DNA of 64,000 bases from Yersinia aleksiciae. Lineage in GTDB: Bacteria > Pseudomonadota > Gammaproteobacteria > Enterobacterales > Enterobacteriaceae. The stretch spans positions 1,218,073 through 1,282,072 of the forward strand of contig NZ_CP011975.1 in NCBI RefSeq assembly GCF_001047675.1, given 5' to 3'. The notes under the pieces were generated by a model. It made no database searches. It had not been told where the DNA came from and was given only the letters and a program-made list of their open reading frames with translations. Below, piece after piece: positions 39,106-46,855 of this stretch. A program made the translations under genes and the position numbers. The first letter of the stretch is position 1. Each line of letters begins with the position of its first letter.

Positions 39106-39693
39106 ATGCAGTTCTATCACTTTTCACTGATGCTGGCAGGAGTCACCGCGGAGACCGCAGGATTGGAAGACTCTCTGTTTAGCCACGGTTGTGATGATGC
39201 GTTAATTTGTTTTTATGGCAAATCGGTTTATTTGGAATTTGATCGTCAAAGTGGATCAATTAGCCACGCTGTTTTGAGTGCTATCAATAATATTGAATCC
39301 GCCAATTTGGGGGCCACTGTTATCGCGGTAGACGCCCATTATGTTGGGCTGAGTGATATTGCGAGCCTAAGTCATATGTCGCGTCAGGCGGTGGCGATGT
39401 TGAAAGATGGTACGCGCGGCCCAGGTGATTTTCCCGCGCCAATTCAGCGCCTTAATGGCTCATCACCACTTTGGAACTGGGCCAGTGTAGCCGAATGGTT
39501 GAGTCAACATGGGAAGTTAGATGCACAAATGGCGCACTGCGCCCAAATTCTGGCAGATATTAATCTCGCGCTTCAATTACGGGCAGCAAAAGATCGTAAT
39601 AATGTTAACCACTACCTTTCACTGTTAGAGCACCCCACTCAATTAGCTGAGTTCAGCCAGTCTGCGCAGGTAGCGAAGGCGAGCAGTCATTAA
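39106..39693 (+). CDS. HTH-containing partner of the small basic protein
   Basis: 195 aa from ATG 39106 (GGGAG 9 nt upstream; the frame is open further upstream but overlaps the previous gene). Residues 1-75 (FYHFSLMLAGVT... ALICFYGKSVYLEFDR) look like a small alpha/beta domain resembling HicB-like folds. Residues about 80-140 contain a helix-turn-helix-like segment (LSDIASLSHMSRQAVAMLKDG) and a WNWASVAEWL motif seen in DNA-binding proteins that read a partner's wing. Function unproven; antitoxin or autorepressor is the inference. Confidence 0.65.
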   Translation: MQFYHFSLMLAGVTAETAGLEDSLFSHGCDDALICFYGKSVYLEFDRQSGSISHAVLSAINNIESANLGATVIAVDAHYVGLSDIASLSHMSRQAVAMLKDGTRGPGDFPAPIQRLNGSSPLWNWASVAEWLSQHGKLDAQMAHCAQILADINLALQLRAAKDRNNVNHYLSLLEHPTQLAEFSQSAQVAKASSH

Positions 39694-39797
39694 TCAAACG
39701 CACTCATATCGTAGTTAATTGTATATTTTGCATATTAATCAATTTATCGGTAAATGAGTCGTGCTATGATTCGTTTACCGGTCACTATTCAACCGGT

Positions 39798-39969
39798 TAG
39801 GCAGCAAATGAGCTAATCCCGATGCGCTTACTCCAGTAAGTGATTCGGGTGACAAATCTGCCGGGAGCAGATTTGAACGCTGCATGCAGCGGCCTCGCAG
39901 AGGCGAGGCCCATGGACGGGCCGAGTAACCAGAGCAGCTAACACCGCTGCAACTTCAAGTAGGAAGGGG
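39798..39969. repeat. ERIC-type repeat with a roughly 75-bp insertion
   Basis: The left arm (GCAGCAAATGAGCTAATCCC...CTCCAGTAAGTGATTCGGG) and right arm (CAGCTAACACCGCTGCAACT, AGTAGGAAGGGG) match the neighbouring copy, but about 75 bp is inserted between them after GATTCGGGTGA. The insert holds two further hairpins: CAAATCTGC/GCAGATTTG and GCCTCGC/GCGAGGC. Confidence 0.75.
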
Positions 39970-39980
39970 ATGACCCAAAC

Positions 39981-40092
39981 TAATTGGAGTTGCAGGTAGG
40001 CAGCAAACGAGCGAATCCCGATGAGCTTACTCCAGTAAGTGATTCGGGTGAACGAGAGCAGCTAACACCGCTGCAACTTCAAGTAGGAAGGG
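39981..40092. repeat. ERIC-type repeat abutting the SlyB-like gene
   Basis: Contains GCGAATCCCGATGAGCTTAC and AGTAAGTGATTCGGGTGA, the ERIC core, and ends CAACTTCAAGTAGGAAGGG. Its last bases provide AGGA about 7 nt before the ATG of the lipoprotein gene at 40096. Confidence 0.8.
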
Positions 40093-40095
40093 TCC

Positions 40096-40563
40096 ATGAT
40101 AAAACCATTCATTGTTGCTGCTATAACCGTCGCCACACTCAGTGGCTGCGCCAATAATAATACGCTTTCGGGTGATACTTTCAGCAGCTCTCAAGCGGGT
40201 CAAGCCCAATCGGTGACATACGGCACCTTGGTTTCTGTTCGTCCGGTTACTATTCAGGGTGGGGATGGAAATAACATTGCCGGTGCGGTAGGTGGGGCTG
40301 TTGTAGGTGGTTTTCTGGGTAATACCATTGGTGGTGGCACTGGGCGTCGTCTCGGTACAGCCGCAGGTGCAGTTGCCGGTGGCGTTGTCGGCCAGCAAGT
40401 TCAGAGCATGATGAACCGCAGTAGTGGGGTGGAATTAGAAGTCCGTCGTGATAATGGCACCACCTTCCTGGTTGTTCAGGCGCAAGGGGTGACACAGTTC
40501 CATGCGGGCCAACGGGTGACCATTGCTACCAATGGTAATACTGTCACTATAACGCCACGATAA
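40096..40563 (+). CDS. slyB: SlyB-like outer-membrane lipoprotein
   Basis: 155 aa, the same length as E. coli SlyB and similar throughout. Lipobox LSGC with Cys18, then a glycine-zipper two-helix segment (AGAVGGAVVGGFLGNTIGGG, AAGAVAGGVVGQQVQ) and a C-terminal beta domain (VELEVRRDNGTTFLVVQ, VTITPR). SlyB is PhoP-linked in E. coli and stabilises outer-membrane proteins under envelope stress. This copy is not beside slyA here, so it could be a paralogue. The ribosome site comes from an ERIC end. Confidence 0.85.
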   Translation: MIKPFIVAAITVATLSGCANNNTLSGDTFSSSQAGQAQSVTYGTLVSVRPVTIQGGDGNNIAGAVGGAVVGGFLGNTIGGGTGRRLGTAAGAVAGGVVGQQVQSMMNRSSGVELEVRRDNGTTFLVVQAQGVTQFHAGQRVTIATNGNTVTITPR

Positions 40564-40631
40564 TTTTGTCGTTACCTAAGCCTGTATTCAATGAAGGTTA
40601 ATGCTGACAATTGAGTTCCAATATCGCCCAT

Positions 40632-40678
40632 AAAAAGCACCGTCCAGCCCTGAACGTTCGAGGGTAGGCTGGACGGTG
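40632..40678 (-). terminator. Terminator after lafU (possibly bidirectional)
   Basis: CACCGTCCAGCC and GGCTGGACGGTG form a perfect 12-bp stem with a 17-nt loop between convergent genes. On the minus strand it is followed by CTTTTTA, giving a factor-independent terminator for the laf operon. It can also serve the slyB side. Confidence 0.8.
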
Positions 40679-40694
40679 AAAAATACGAACGTCA

Positions 40695-41603
40695 CTATTC
40701 AGCTTTTTGCGCCGCTGATTTCACTACGTTCTCGCCGTGGTTACCAAAGAACTGATATAAGGTGTCTGACGCGGTTTTGGTTAACACCATAATTTCGATA
40801 CGTCGGTTTCTGGCCGCTAAAGGCTCCATGGGTGCCAAGAGCATCTGGTCCGCCATCGCATTGATTTGCAGCACTCGCGCCTCACTCAACCCACCGTTTA
40901 CCAAGGCTTTGTGCGCCATTAATGCCCTTTCACCCGACAGATTCCAGTTGTTATACCGCATTTGATCACGATAACGGGACGCATCGGTATGACCGGTAAT
41001 AATGATTTTATTGTCCATTTCATTAAACGCCGGTGCTAACTCGGCCAGTAAGCGGCTGAAGAATGGGGTCAATACCGCACTGCTGCGCTGAAACATATCC
41101 CGCTGCTTATCATCCTGAATCAAGATACGCAGCCCCTGCGGCACCACTTCCATTTGCAGATTGGATTGTGCGTCATAGGCTGAGGTGATTTGCATAATAA
41201 TGCGCGATAACTCCTCCATCTCTTTAGCTGACTTATCCACCACCTCTTCCAGTGACTGCTCCGGCTCCGGCACCTCCACCGCAAGGTTACTTTTGGTCTC
41301 TTTGGCCTGTTCGCGACCATCAATACTGTCGGAGTACTTGCCACCACCACTCTTACTTTGGGAGGGAATCGAAATATAGGAGTGCTTATCAAAAATGGTT
41401 TCACCATTTAGTTGCGCCACAATTTCTTGCCGCTCCTCCTCTGAGACTACCCCAACAATCCACAGCACCATAAACAGCGCCATCATCGCTAAGGTAAAGT
41501 CAGCAAAAGCCACCTTCCATGCGCCGGAATGACCGCCATCGTGTTTTTTTCTGGCGGCACGTTTAATAATTGTGGTTTGCCCACCTCTGGCCTGACTTCT
41601 CAT
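40695..41603 (-). CDS. lafU: LafU, lateral flagellar motor stator (MotB type)
   Basis: 302 aa. One transmembrane helix (FADFTLAMMALFMVLWIVGVV) carries Asp35, the proton-accepting residue of MotB. A plug/linker of about 90 residues follows, then an OmpA-like peptidoglycan-binding domain (IIITGHTDASRYR, NWNLSGERALMAHK, RRIEIMV). Its ATG overlaps the lafT stop (TAATG). It anchors the stator of the Flag-2 motor with LafT. E. coli K-12 keeps only a remnant of this gene (mbhA); here it is intact. Confidence 0.94.
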   Translation of the reverse strand: MRSQARGGQTTIIKRAARKKHDGGHSGAWKVAFADFTLAMMALFMVLWIVGVVSEEERQEIVAQLNGETIFDKHSYISIPSQSKSGGGKYSDSIDGREQAKETKSNLAVEVPEPEQSLEEVVDKSAKEMEELSRIIMQITSAYDAQSNLQMEVVPQGLRILIQDDKQRDMFQRSSAVLTPFFSRLLAELAPAFNEMDNKIIITGHTDASRYRDQMRYNNWNLSGERALMAHKALVNGGLSEARVLQINAMADQMLLAPMEPLAARNRRIEIMVLTKTASDTLYQFFGNHGENVVKSAAQKAE

Positions 41604-42469
41604 TAGAGCCCTGCCGTCATCAGCGTGTTAATCCAGGAGTCCAACTTGGCGAAGGTCGGTTTGCTGTCCAGCGGCAACATTTTGCGGCCCGCATCGACGG
41701 CCAGTAACGAAGGTTTTCCCGCCACATGATTGACCAATACCATGCGTACACATTCAAAAAATGCCAGTTTCTTTTTCATCTCTTGCTCCATGGCATTGGC
41801 CATAGGATCCATCAAGCAATAACAGATAAATACCCCGAGGAAGGTGCCGATCAATGCTGCGGCAACTTTGATGCCAATCATCGCGATCGAACCGTCAATG
41901 GATTGCATCGTTATAATAATGCCCAACACCGCGGCGCAAATACCAAAACCGGGCATGGCTTCTGCGGTGCGATGAAAGGAGCGTGAAGGTACCAACAACT
42001 CCTCCTCCACAGCGGATAATTCTTGTTCTAATATCCCTTCCAGTTCGTGCTGGTTAATTTTCCCCATCGCCATGAGGCGAAAGTTATCAGAAATAAAAGT
42101 CACTAAATGGTGGTCTTGTAAAATAAGGGGGTAGCGTTGAAACAGTGGGCTATTTGCTGGGGTTTCAATATGCTCATCCAGACGTTTTAAACCACCTTCG
42201 TCGACCATTTCCAGCAATTCATAAAGCAGCATCAATAGCTGCTGCTGAAATTCAGCGGTATATTCACTCTTACGTGTTACTGCAACAATCTGATGCCACA
42301 TCTCCTTTAGCACGTAACCAGGGTTCGCTAATATCATGGCACCAATACCGGAACCAAAAATAATAATAATTTCACCTGGCTGCCAGAAGGAAGATAACAT
42401 TCCGCCTGACATGATATAGCCGCCAATCACACACCCCATAATAACCAGCAGGCCAAATAACTTTTGCAT
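41603..42469 (-). CDS. lafT: LafT, lateral flagellar motor stator (MotA type)
   Basis: 288 aa with four hydrophobic segments and a large cytoplasmic loop between the second and third. MotA family signatures: QPGEIIIIFGSGIGAMI early and MPGFGICAAVLGIIITM with the conserved proline. Forms the ion channel with LafU. Preceded by lafS with a 15-bp gap and followed directly by lafU. Confidence 0.94.
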   Translation of the reverse strand: MQKLFGLLVIMGCVIGGYIMSGGMLSSFWQPGEIIIIFGSGIGAMILANPGYVLKEMWHQIVAVTRKSEYTAEFQQQLLMLLYELLEMVDEGGLKRLDEHIETPANSPLFQRYPLILQDHHLVTFISDNFRLMAMGKINQHELEGILEQELSAVEEELLVPSRSFHRTAEAMPGFGICAAVLGIIITMQSIDGSIAMIGIKVAAALIGTFLGVFICYCLMDPMANAMEQEMKKKLAFFECVRMVLVNHVAGKPSLLAVDAGRKMLPLDSKPTFAKLDSWINTLMTAGL

Positions 42470-42484
42470 AACACCCTCGATAAT

Positions 42485-43180
42485 TTAAAAAAATGATTTG
42501 ATCTTCTGAACTAATTTCTTATTTAGCTGACAGATACGTGCTTCCGTCAGGTCTAATATCTGAGCAATCTCTTTCATACTCATTTCTTGCTGATAATAAA
42601 GATGTAGAATCATTTGCTCACGTTCGTCGAGTGAGGCAATGGCATGATTAAGATTATCTTCAACAATGATACTTTCGTCTAACTGACGACTCTGTAAAGC
42701 ATCGGTAGGCGTTTCTAATGAGAGAATGTCATCCAGACTCTCCATGGCGCTGGCGCTCTCTAATAACAGGTACTCTTGATACTCCTCCGCTGTCAGTTGC
42801 AGCTCTGACGCTATCTCCTCAAAGCTCGGCTCATGGCCCAATCGCCGTGCTATTTGCCGGATAGCTTCATTGATTTTATGGGTTTTCTGCCTTAATCGAC
42901 GTGGCCGCCAGTCATGTTCACGCAGTTGATCCAGTACTGCGCCACGAATACGATGAACAGCATAGGCGGCAAATTGCCCATCAGGATGACCATAGCGGCG
43001 CAAAGCCTCTAATAGCCCCATCAGCGCAATTTGCTGCATATCCTCCCTGCCGATAACACTGTCCGCCTGAAATGAAAGTTGCCTGACAATACGTTTCACC
43101 AATGGTAAATACGCGTCCAGATATCTCCCTTCGTCCGCAGAGGTCAGTGCTGAATTATCGTTAGTTTCTATTATTGCCAT
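42485..43180 (-). CDS. lafS: LafS, sigma-28 factor of the lateral flagellum
   Basis: 231 aa, FliA family. Region 2 (YLPLVKRIVRQLSF, GREDMQQIALMGLLEAL) and region 4 helix-turn-helix (EMSMKEIAQILDLTEARICQ) are clear. It should direct late Flag-2 promoters, with LfgM as its anti-sigma factor. Three promoters with a shared sigma-28-like motif were found in this locus (before lafA, lfgK and lfgM). The gene lies within the lafBCDEFSTU run. Confidence 0.94.
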   Translation of the reverse strand: MAIIETNDNSALTSADEGRYLDAYLPLVKRIVRQLSFQADSVIGREDMQQIALMGLLEALRRYGHPDGQFAAYAVHRIRGAVLDQLREHDWRPRRLRQKTHKINEAIRQIARRLGHEPSFEEIASELQLTAEEYQEYLLLESASAMESLDDILSLETPTDALQSRQLDESIIVEDNLNHAIASLDEREQMILHLYYQQEMSMKEIAQILDLTEARICQLNKKLVQKIKSFF

Positions 43181-43185
43181 ATTGA

Positions 43186-43638
43186 TTACTGGAAGACCAT
43201 TCGACTAATCACCACATCATCAAATGGCATGGGTGCATTCAGTTTTTCAAAATCACTTTTATATTCATTCATTAGCTGGCGGCGTAAATCAACAATAGAC
43301 GTATGACGCACGGCCTGATAATCCATACTGGAAAGTAAACTCACTGTTGCGGCCCGAATAACTGGCACCATCGCAACAACTTTCTTAATGTCATTATCAT
43401 CACCAGTGGCGACACCTAATTCCAACTGTAGGTAGCGCTCACTCTTATTATCTTTCAGCGTAATGACCATGTTTTTAATTTCAACAAACTGAACTGCTTT
43501 GTTACCACGGATGAATGATTTGCTAATAGTCACCGGCTGGCTGTTGGCCTCGCCTAAAATAGTATTACGGAAAAATACCGCCAATGCTGCGACCAGGGCA
43601 ATCAATAAGATAATTACCCATATTTTCTTGCTGTTCAT
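43186..43638 (-). CDS. lafF: LafF, FliL-like stator-associated protein
   Basis: 150 aa with one N-terminal membrane helix (KIWVIILLIALVAALAVFF) and a periplasmic domain ending in the FliL-like VVISRMVFQ. FliL proteins surround the stator and help motor output. Located between lafE and lafS as in other Flag-2 loci. Confidence 0.85.
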   Translation of the reverse strand: MNSKKIWVIILLIALVAALAVFFRNTILGEANSQPVTISKSFIRGNKAVQFVEIKNMVITLKDNKSERYLQLELGVATGDDNDIKKVVAMVPVIRAATVSLLSSMDYQAVRHTSIVDLRRQLMNEYKSDFEKLNAPMPFDDVVISRMVFQ

Positions 43639-43648
43639 TTATAGTCCT

Positions 43649-44656
43649 TTATACAGTTATGAGGAGCGTACCGTCGTCGGCACTCTTATTTCCTTGGGTC
43701 TCAATATGTTGAGCAGCCAAAATATCCTCTTGCTGCTGTTGATGTTGCTGCTGTCGTTGCTGCTGCTGTTGTTGGCTATTGGCTGATATTTGTACTTCCA
43801 CAACCTGCGTATTTTGCCCAAGCAACATTTGACGTAACTCCGCGCTGGTCTGCTGTAATGCCCGAAAAACGTCCCCTTGGCCCGCATTGATATGAACCTG
43901 TAATTTCCCTCCTTCCATATGCAGTGAGATATCAATTTTGCCCATATCCGGTGGATCGAGGCGAATGGTGGCATGTTGCACCTTATTCTCGACCTGCATT
44001 TGTAGGCGATCGCCAAGCACAGTACGCAACTGCTGTGGCCACTCTTTCTGGCTATTTGCCAGGGTTAGCTGACTCTCCATCCGTGGGGCGGCCGCTGCTT
44101 CATGGGGGCTATTAGCGATATGGCTCGCCGCCGATGACATCATGGCAATCCCCCCTTCGGTCAACATAGGGTTAAGAAGCTGACTTTCACGAGTCGCCGC
44201 TAGCGGTACAGTGACATTCAGACGCGGGCCAATGGATTTCAGCAAGTCCATCAATGGCGATGATTTCTCTGGCATCACCACTGGGGCCGGTTTTTCCATT
44301 AGATGACTCTCCGCAACTGACTCCGGGCGCGGAAAAGCGGCGATCGTCAAGGGCGGCGGATTCTGTCCATAGCCTTGCAACAGCACATTGAGCAGTTGCT
44401 GGTTCTGTTCATCTGTCGGCGGCAACATAGTCACGTCGTCACCCTTGCCATCAAATCGAACAATCAAGTCCATCACCACAGATGGCCGTAATGAAACCGG
44501 CTGATGTGGCTGCCATACCTGCGATAACGCATCGTCAAATGTGGTCAGAGGGTTTAACTCGCCCTCATCTGCACTGCCCATAATCGGGGTCTCCCCCATT
44601 TTGGCCTCTGATGCCAATTGACTGCCTGCCTGAGTAAAGCCAGATAATGTAATCAC
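43649..44656 (-). CDS. lafE: LafE, FliK-like hook-length control protein
   Basis: 335 aa from a GTG at 44656, which overlaps the lafD stop (GTGA); GAGAGG lies just upstream. The long open frame upstream is lafD's antisense-frame shadow. The C-terminal part has the FliK substrate-switch domain (VRLDPPDMGKIDISLHMEGG-like core and ALQQTSAELRQMLLGQ). A glutamine run (QQQQQQRQQQHQQQQ) follows, a low-complexity stretch that may vary in length. Confidence 0.85.
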   Translation of the reverse strand: MITLSGFTQAGSQLASEAKMGETPIMGSADEGELNPLTTFDDALSQVWQPHQPVSLRPSVVMDLIVRFDGKGDDVTMLPPTDEQNQQLLNVLLQGYGQNPPPLTIAAFPRPESVAESHLMEKPAPVVMPEKSSPLMDLLKSIGPRLNVTVPLAATRESQLLNPMLTEGGIAMMSSAASHIANSPHEAAAAPRMESQLTLANSQKEWPQQLRTVLGDRLQMQVENKVQHATIRLDPPDMGKIDISLHMEGGKLQVHINAGQGDVFRALQQTSAELRQMLLGQNTQVVEVQISANSQQQQQQRQQQHQQQQEDILAAQHIETQGNKSADDGTLLITV

Positions 44657-44982
44657 CTCGCCCTCTCTTCTTGCGCCATATTCTGATAGGCAGAGATAGC
44701 CACCGCGGCATAAGCGGTAACGCCTTCTTGCTCCTCTCTCAGTCTCAGAATCTCCGCCTTCAACCGCTGCGATTCCTGCTGGCAATAGTAGTAAGCCTGT
44801 TGATATATCTCTTTCAAACGCATCACTGCCAACGCCCTTGTCTGAGAATTTTCCTGCCCGGCCGGTGAGGCTAACAACTGAGTAATCCGTTCATCTAGAC
44901 TCTCTATTTGCGCCAAATCTTGCTGCACAACCGCTTGCTGCAAAGTGACACTCAGATCATTAATCAACACGATGCTTTCCAT
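44653..44982 (-). CDS. lafD: LafD, FliT-like flagellar chaperone
   Basis: 109 aa from ATG 44982 (AAGGAG 5 nt upstream), overlapping the lafC stop as TAATG. All-helical and Gln/Glu-rich, with weak sequence conservation. The position between the FliS-like and FliK-like genes matches LafD of other Flag-2 clusters. The chaperone role for the cap protein is inferred from FliT. Confidence 0.75.
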   Translation of the reverse strand: MESIVLINDLSVTLQQAVVQQDLAQIESLDERITQLLASPAGQENSQTRALAVMRLKEIYQQAYYYCQQESQRLKAEILRLREEQEGVTAYAAVAISAYQNMAQEERAR

Positions 44983-45365
44983 TAGCACTCCTTATTGCCT
45001 TCCCATCCCGTCCGCAGAGTGGCGATTATTTTTTCCACTTCATCAATATGCTTAGAAGACATTTTAATACTGGCGTCATATAACCGATAAACACAGTGGC
45101 TATATAAGTTGGCAGTATTAGTTGCCAATTCGCCACCATGAATAAAGTCTAATGAGCCTGTTAGTGCGTTTAAAACATCAATGCATTTATTAATGCTATT
45201 GGCCTTATGTTCATAACGTTTAGCTTCAATATGTCCTCTGGCCCTGACTAATTCATCCATCAATCCATTAAACATAATTAATACTAATTGCTGCGAAGTC
45301 GCACCTGCAGTTTGAATACCAATATCAGCCGACTGATAATCGTGGAAATTCTGATCAAGTAACAT
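44982..45365 (-). CDS. lafC: LafC, FliS-like flagellin chaperone
   Basis: 127 aa from ATG 45365, which overlaps the lafB stop (TGATG). FliS family four-helix protein: YQSADIGIQTAGATSQQLVLIMFNG and LNALTGSLDFIHGGELATN are the recognisable segments. It would bind the C-terminus of LafA to keep it unpolymerised before export. Confidence 0.9.
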   Translation of the reverse strand: MLLDQNFHDYQSADIGIQTAGATSQQLVLIMFNGLMDELVRARGHIEAKRYEHKANSINKCIDVLNALTGSLDFIHGGELATNTANLYSHCVYRLYDASIKMSSKHIDEVEKIIATLRTGWEGNKEC

Positions 45366-46636
45366 CAAAAACTCGCCTGTTGATTTAACATCTGCATGGT
45401 ACTTTCCATTTTATCTAACATCTCATTCAGTCGATTAAACTTGAGTAAATTCGCCTTTAAAGTACGTTCATAACTTTTCTCCAATCCATCCTTCATGCTT
45501 TCCAGTGATGTTTTACGCATTGCCAGCATCTCTGAACGGTTTTTTAACAAACCGTCGCTGGTGCTCAAATAAGGATCTAAGGCTTTATCTATCTTATTAA
45601 TCAGCCCATCGGGGCCACTCAATAACTCTGTTATGCTCGTAGGCGAGTTTTTCAACACTTCCGCTAATTTTTTACTGTCGAGTTTCAATTCACCGTTGCG
45701 GTCAAAGGACACACCAATCATGCCAAGGCTTTTTCCACCATAGCTTTGCCCTGCCAGGCTATTCAAACTTTGCTTTATCGTGGTAGATAATGAGTCACTA
45801 CGATCAGTTGAACTCACCGCCGATTTCGCGCTATTAAAGGCATCAACAAATTTTTTAATTTGTGCTTCAGTTTCTGTTGGTTCAACGTCAACCTTCACTT
45901 CAAGTAGTGGGTCCCCCGTCTGTTGAACTTTAATCAACTCAATTGTTACACCATTGATCACTTTATCTAGCGTATTGCTGCTGTTTTCGACTTTCAAACC
46001 TTGGCTTTTATCACCAATAAAAATCACGGAATCTTGAGCCGTGGTCAGTATTTTTTCATTAATAGGGGCAAAAATTGCAGGCCGGTTGCTACCAAATGTA
46101 ATTTGATTCGCTTGACCACTTTTATCACTGGTCAGCAAAAGAATCTCTTGCCCATTACTACGTACCACCGCAGCAGTAACACCGGGATTATCTTTACTAC
46201 TGTTAATCGCCAAGGCTAGATCTGACACAGTATCAACGTCTTTAAGCTCAACATTTAGCGGTTTTCCAGCAACACTCAGTTCTAGTGTCCCTTGCTCACG
46301 TTTCACCAGTTCATCCGTAATACCGGTGTAGGCCAATTGATGTTGACTGGCCAATTGCTCAACAAAAAACGAATAGCTGCCTTTTACTGCTTTCTCATTG
46401 GCACTAATGGTTGCAACTTCCTTAATACTGCTGCTGGCCTTATTTTTCAGTAAGCCCTCTTCCGTTTTTCCCAAATCCTTTAATGTCGTGCGAAAGCTAT
46501 TTAAGCCCGATTTTTGCTTATCTAATGCCGCTTGCTGCGTTTTTAATTGTTTTTCTAAATTATGATGGCGCTCTTTGCGCTTAGCGAAGAGTCCATTGGT
46601 CACTTGTTTGCTTATCAAATCGACATCAATACCCAT
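45365..46636 (-). CDS. lafB: LafB, filament cap protein (FliD type)
   Basis: 423 aa. Coiled coils at both ends (residues about 20-60 and 370-420, ending RLNEMLDKMESTMQMLNQQ) flank beta domains, the usual HAP2 plan. MGIDVDLISKQV replaces the usual start motif. It caps the growing filament. First gene of the laf run downstream of the flagellin terminator; I could not find a matching sigma-28 site before it. Confidence 0.88.
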   Translation of the reverse strand: MGIDVDLISKQVTNGLFAKRKERHHNLEKQLKTQQAALDKQKSGLNSFRTTLKDLGKTEEGLLKNKASSSIKEVATISANEKAVKGSYSFFVEQLASQHQLAYTGITDELVKREQGTLELSVAGKPLNVELKDVDTVSDLALAINSSKDNPGVTAAVVRSNGQEILLLTSDKSGQANQITFGSNRPAIFAPINEKILTTAQDSVIFIGDKSQGLKVENSSNTLDKVINGVTIELIKVQQTGDPLLEVKVDVEPTETEAQIKKFVDAFNSAKSAVSSTDRSDSLSTTIKQSLNSLAGQSYGGKSLGMIGVSFDRNGELKLDSKKLAEVLKNSPTSITELLSGPDGLINKIDKALDPYLSTSDGLLKNRSEMLAMRKTSLESMKDGLEKSYERTLKANLLKFNRLNEMLDKMESTMQMLNQQASF

Positions 46637-46807
46637 TTTCGTCTCCTCAGCGAGCTCATTTTTAATGGCCTACTGTTTGTCATTGCGGTCAATACCATAA
46701 CCAATGCAATAGCCATGCCAATAATTAACTTGTTGACTTTAAAGTAATTAATTTGATTTGCGGAAGTATCTCTTCCCTACTTCCCGCAGGGAAAGCAAAT
46801 TTCGGTC

Positions 46808-46836
46808 AAAAAAATACCGCCAAAAGCAGCGGTATT
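46808..46836 (-). terminator. Terminator after lafA
   Basis: AATACCGC and GCGGTATT form a perfect 8-bp stem with an 8-nt loop, followed on the minus strand by a run of T (TTTTTTT including the stem end). It lies 20 bp after the lafA stop, so flagellin is transcribed as a single gene. Confidence 0.88.
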
Positions 46837-46855
46837 GTTTGAGTAGTAATAATGA

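Larger units (their letters stand above)
39694..40095. other. Intergenic region filled by two ERIC-type repeats
   Basis: About 400 bp between the gene pair and the SlyB-like gene. Apart from 100 bp of AT-rich sequence at its left end, it consists of the two ERIC-type copies at 39798-39969 and 39981-40092. Confidence 0.7.

Noticed and set aside
38045..40092. Possible CRISPR array from the repeated intergenic sequence
   Set aside because: Copies are long, few, irregularly spaced and palindromic; they match ERIC, not repeat-spacer structure.
46640..46807. Sigma-28 promoter for lafB
   Set aside because: No stretch fits TAA-N15-G(A/C)CGCT; the lafB operon may use another promoter class or read-through.
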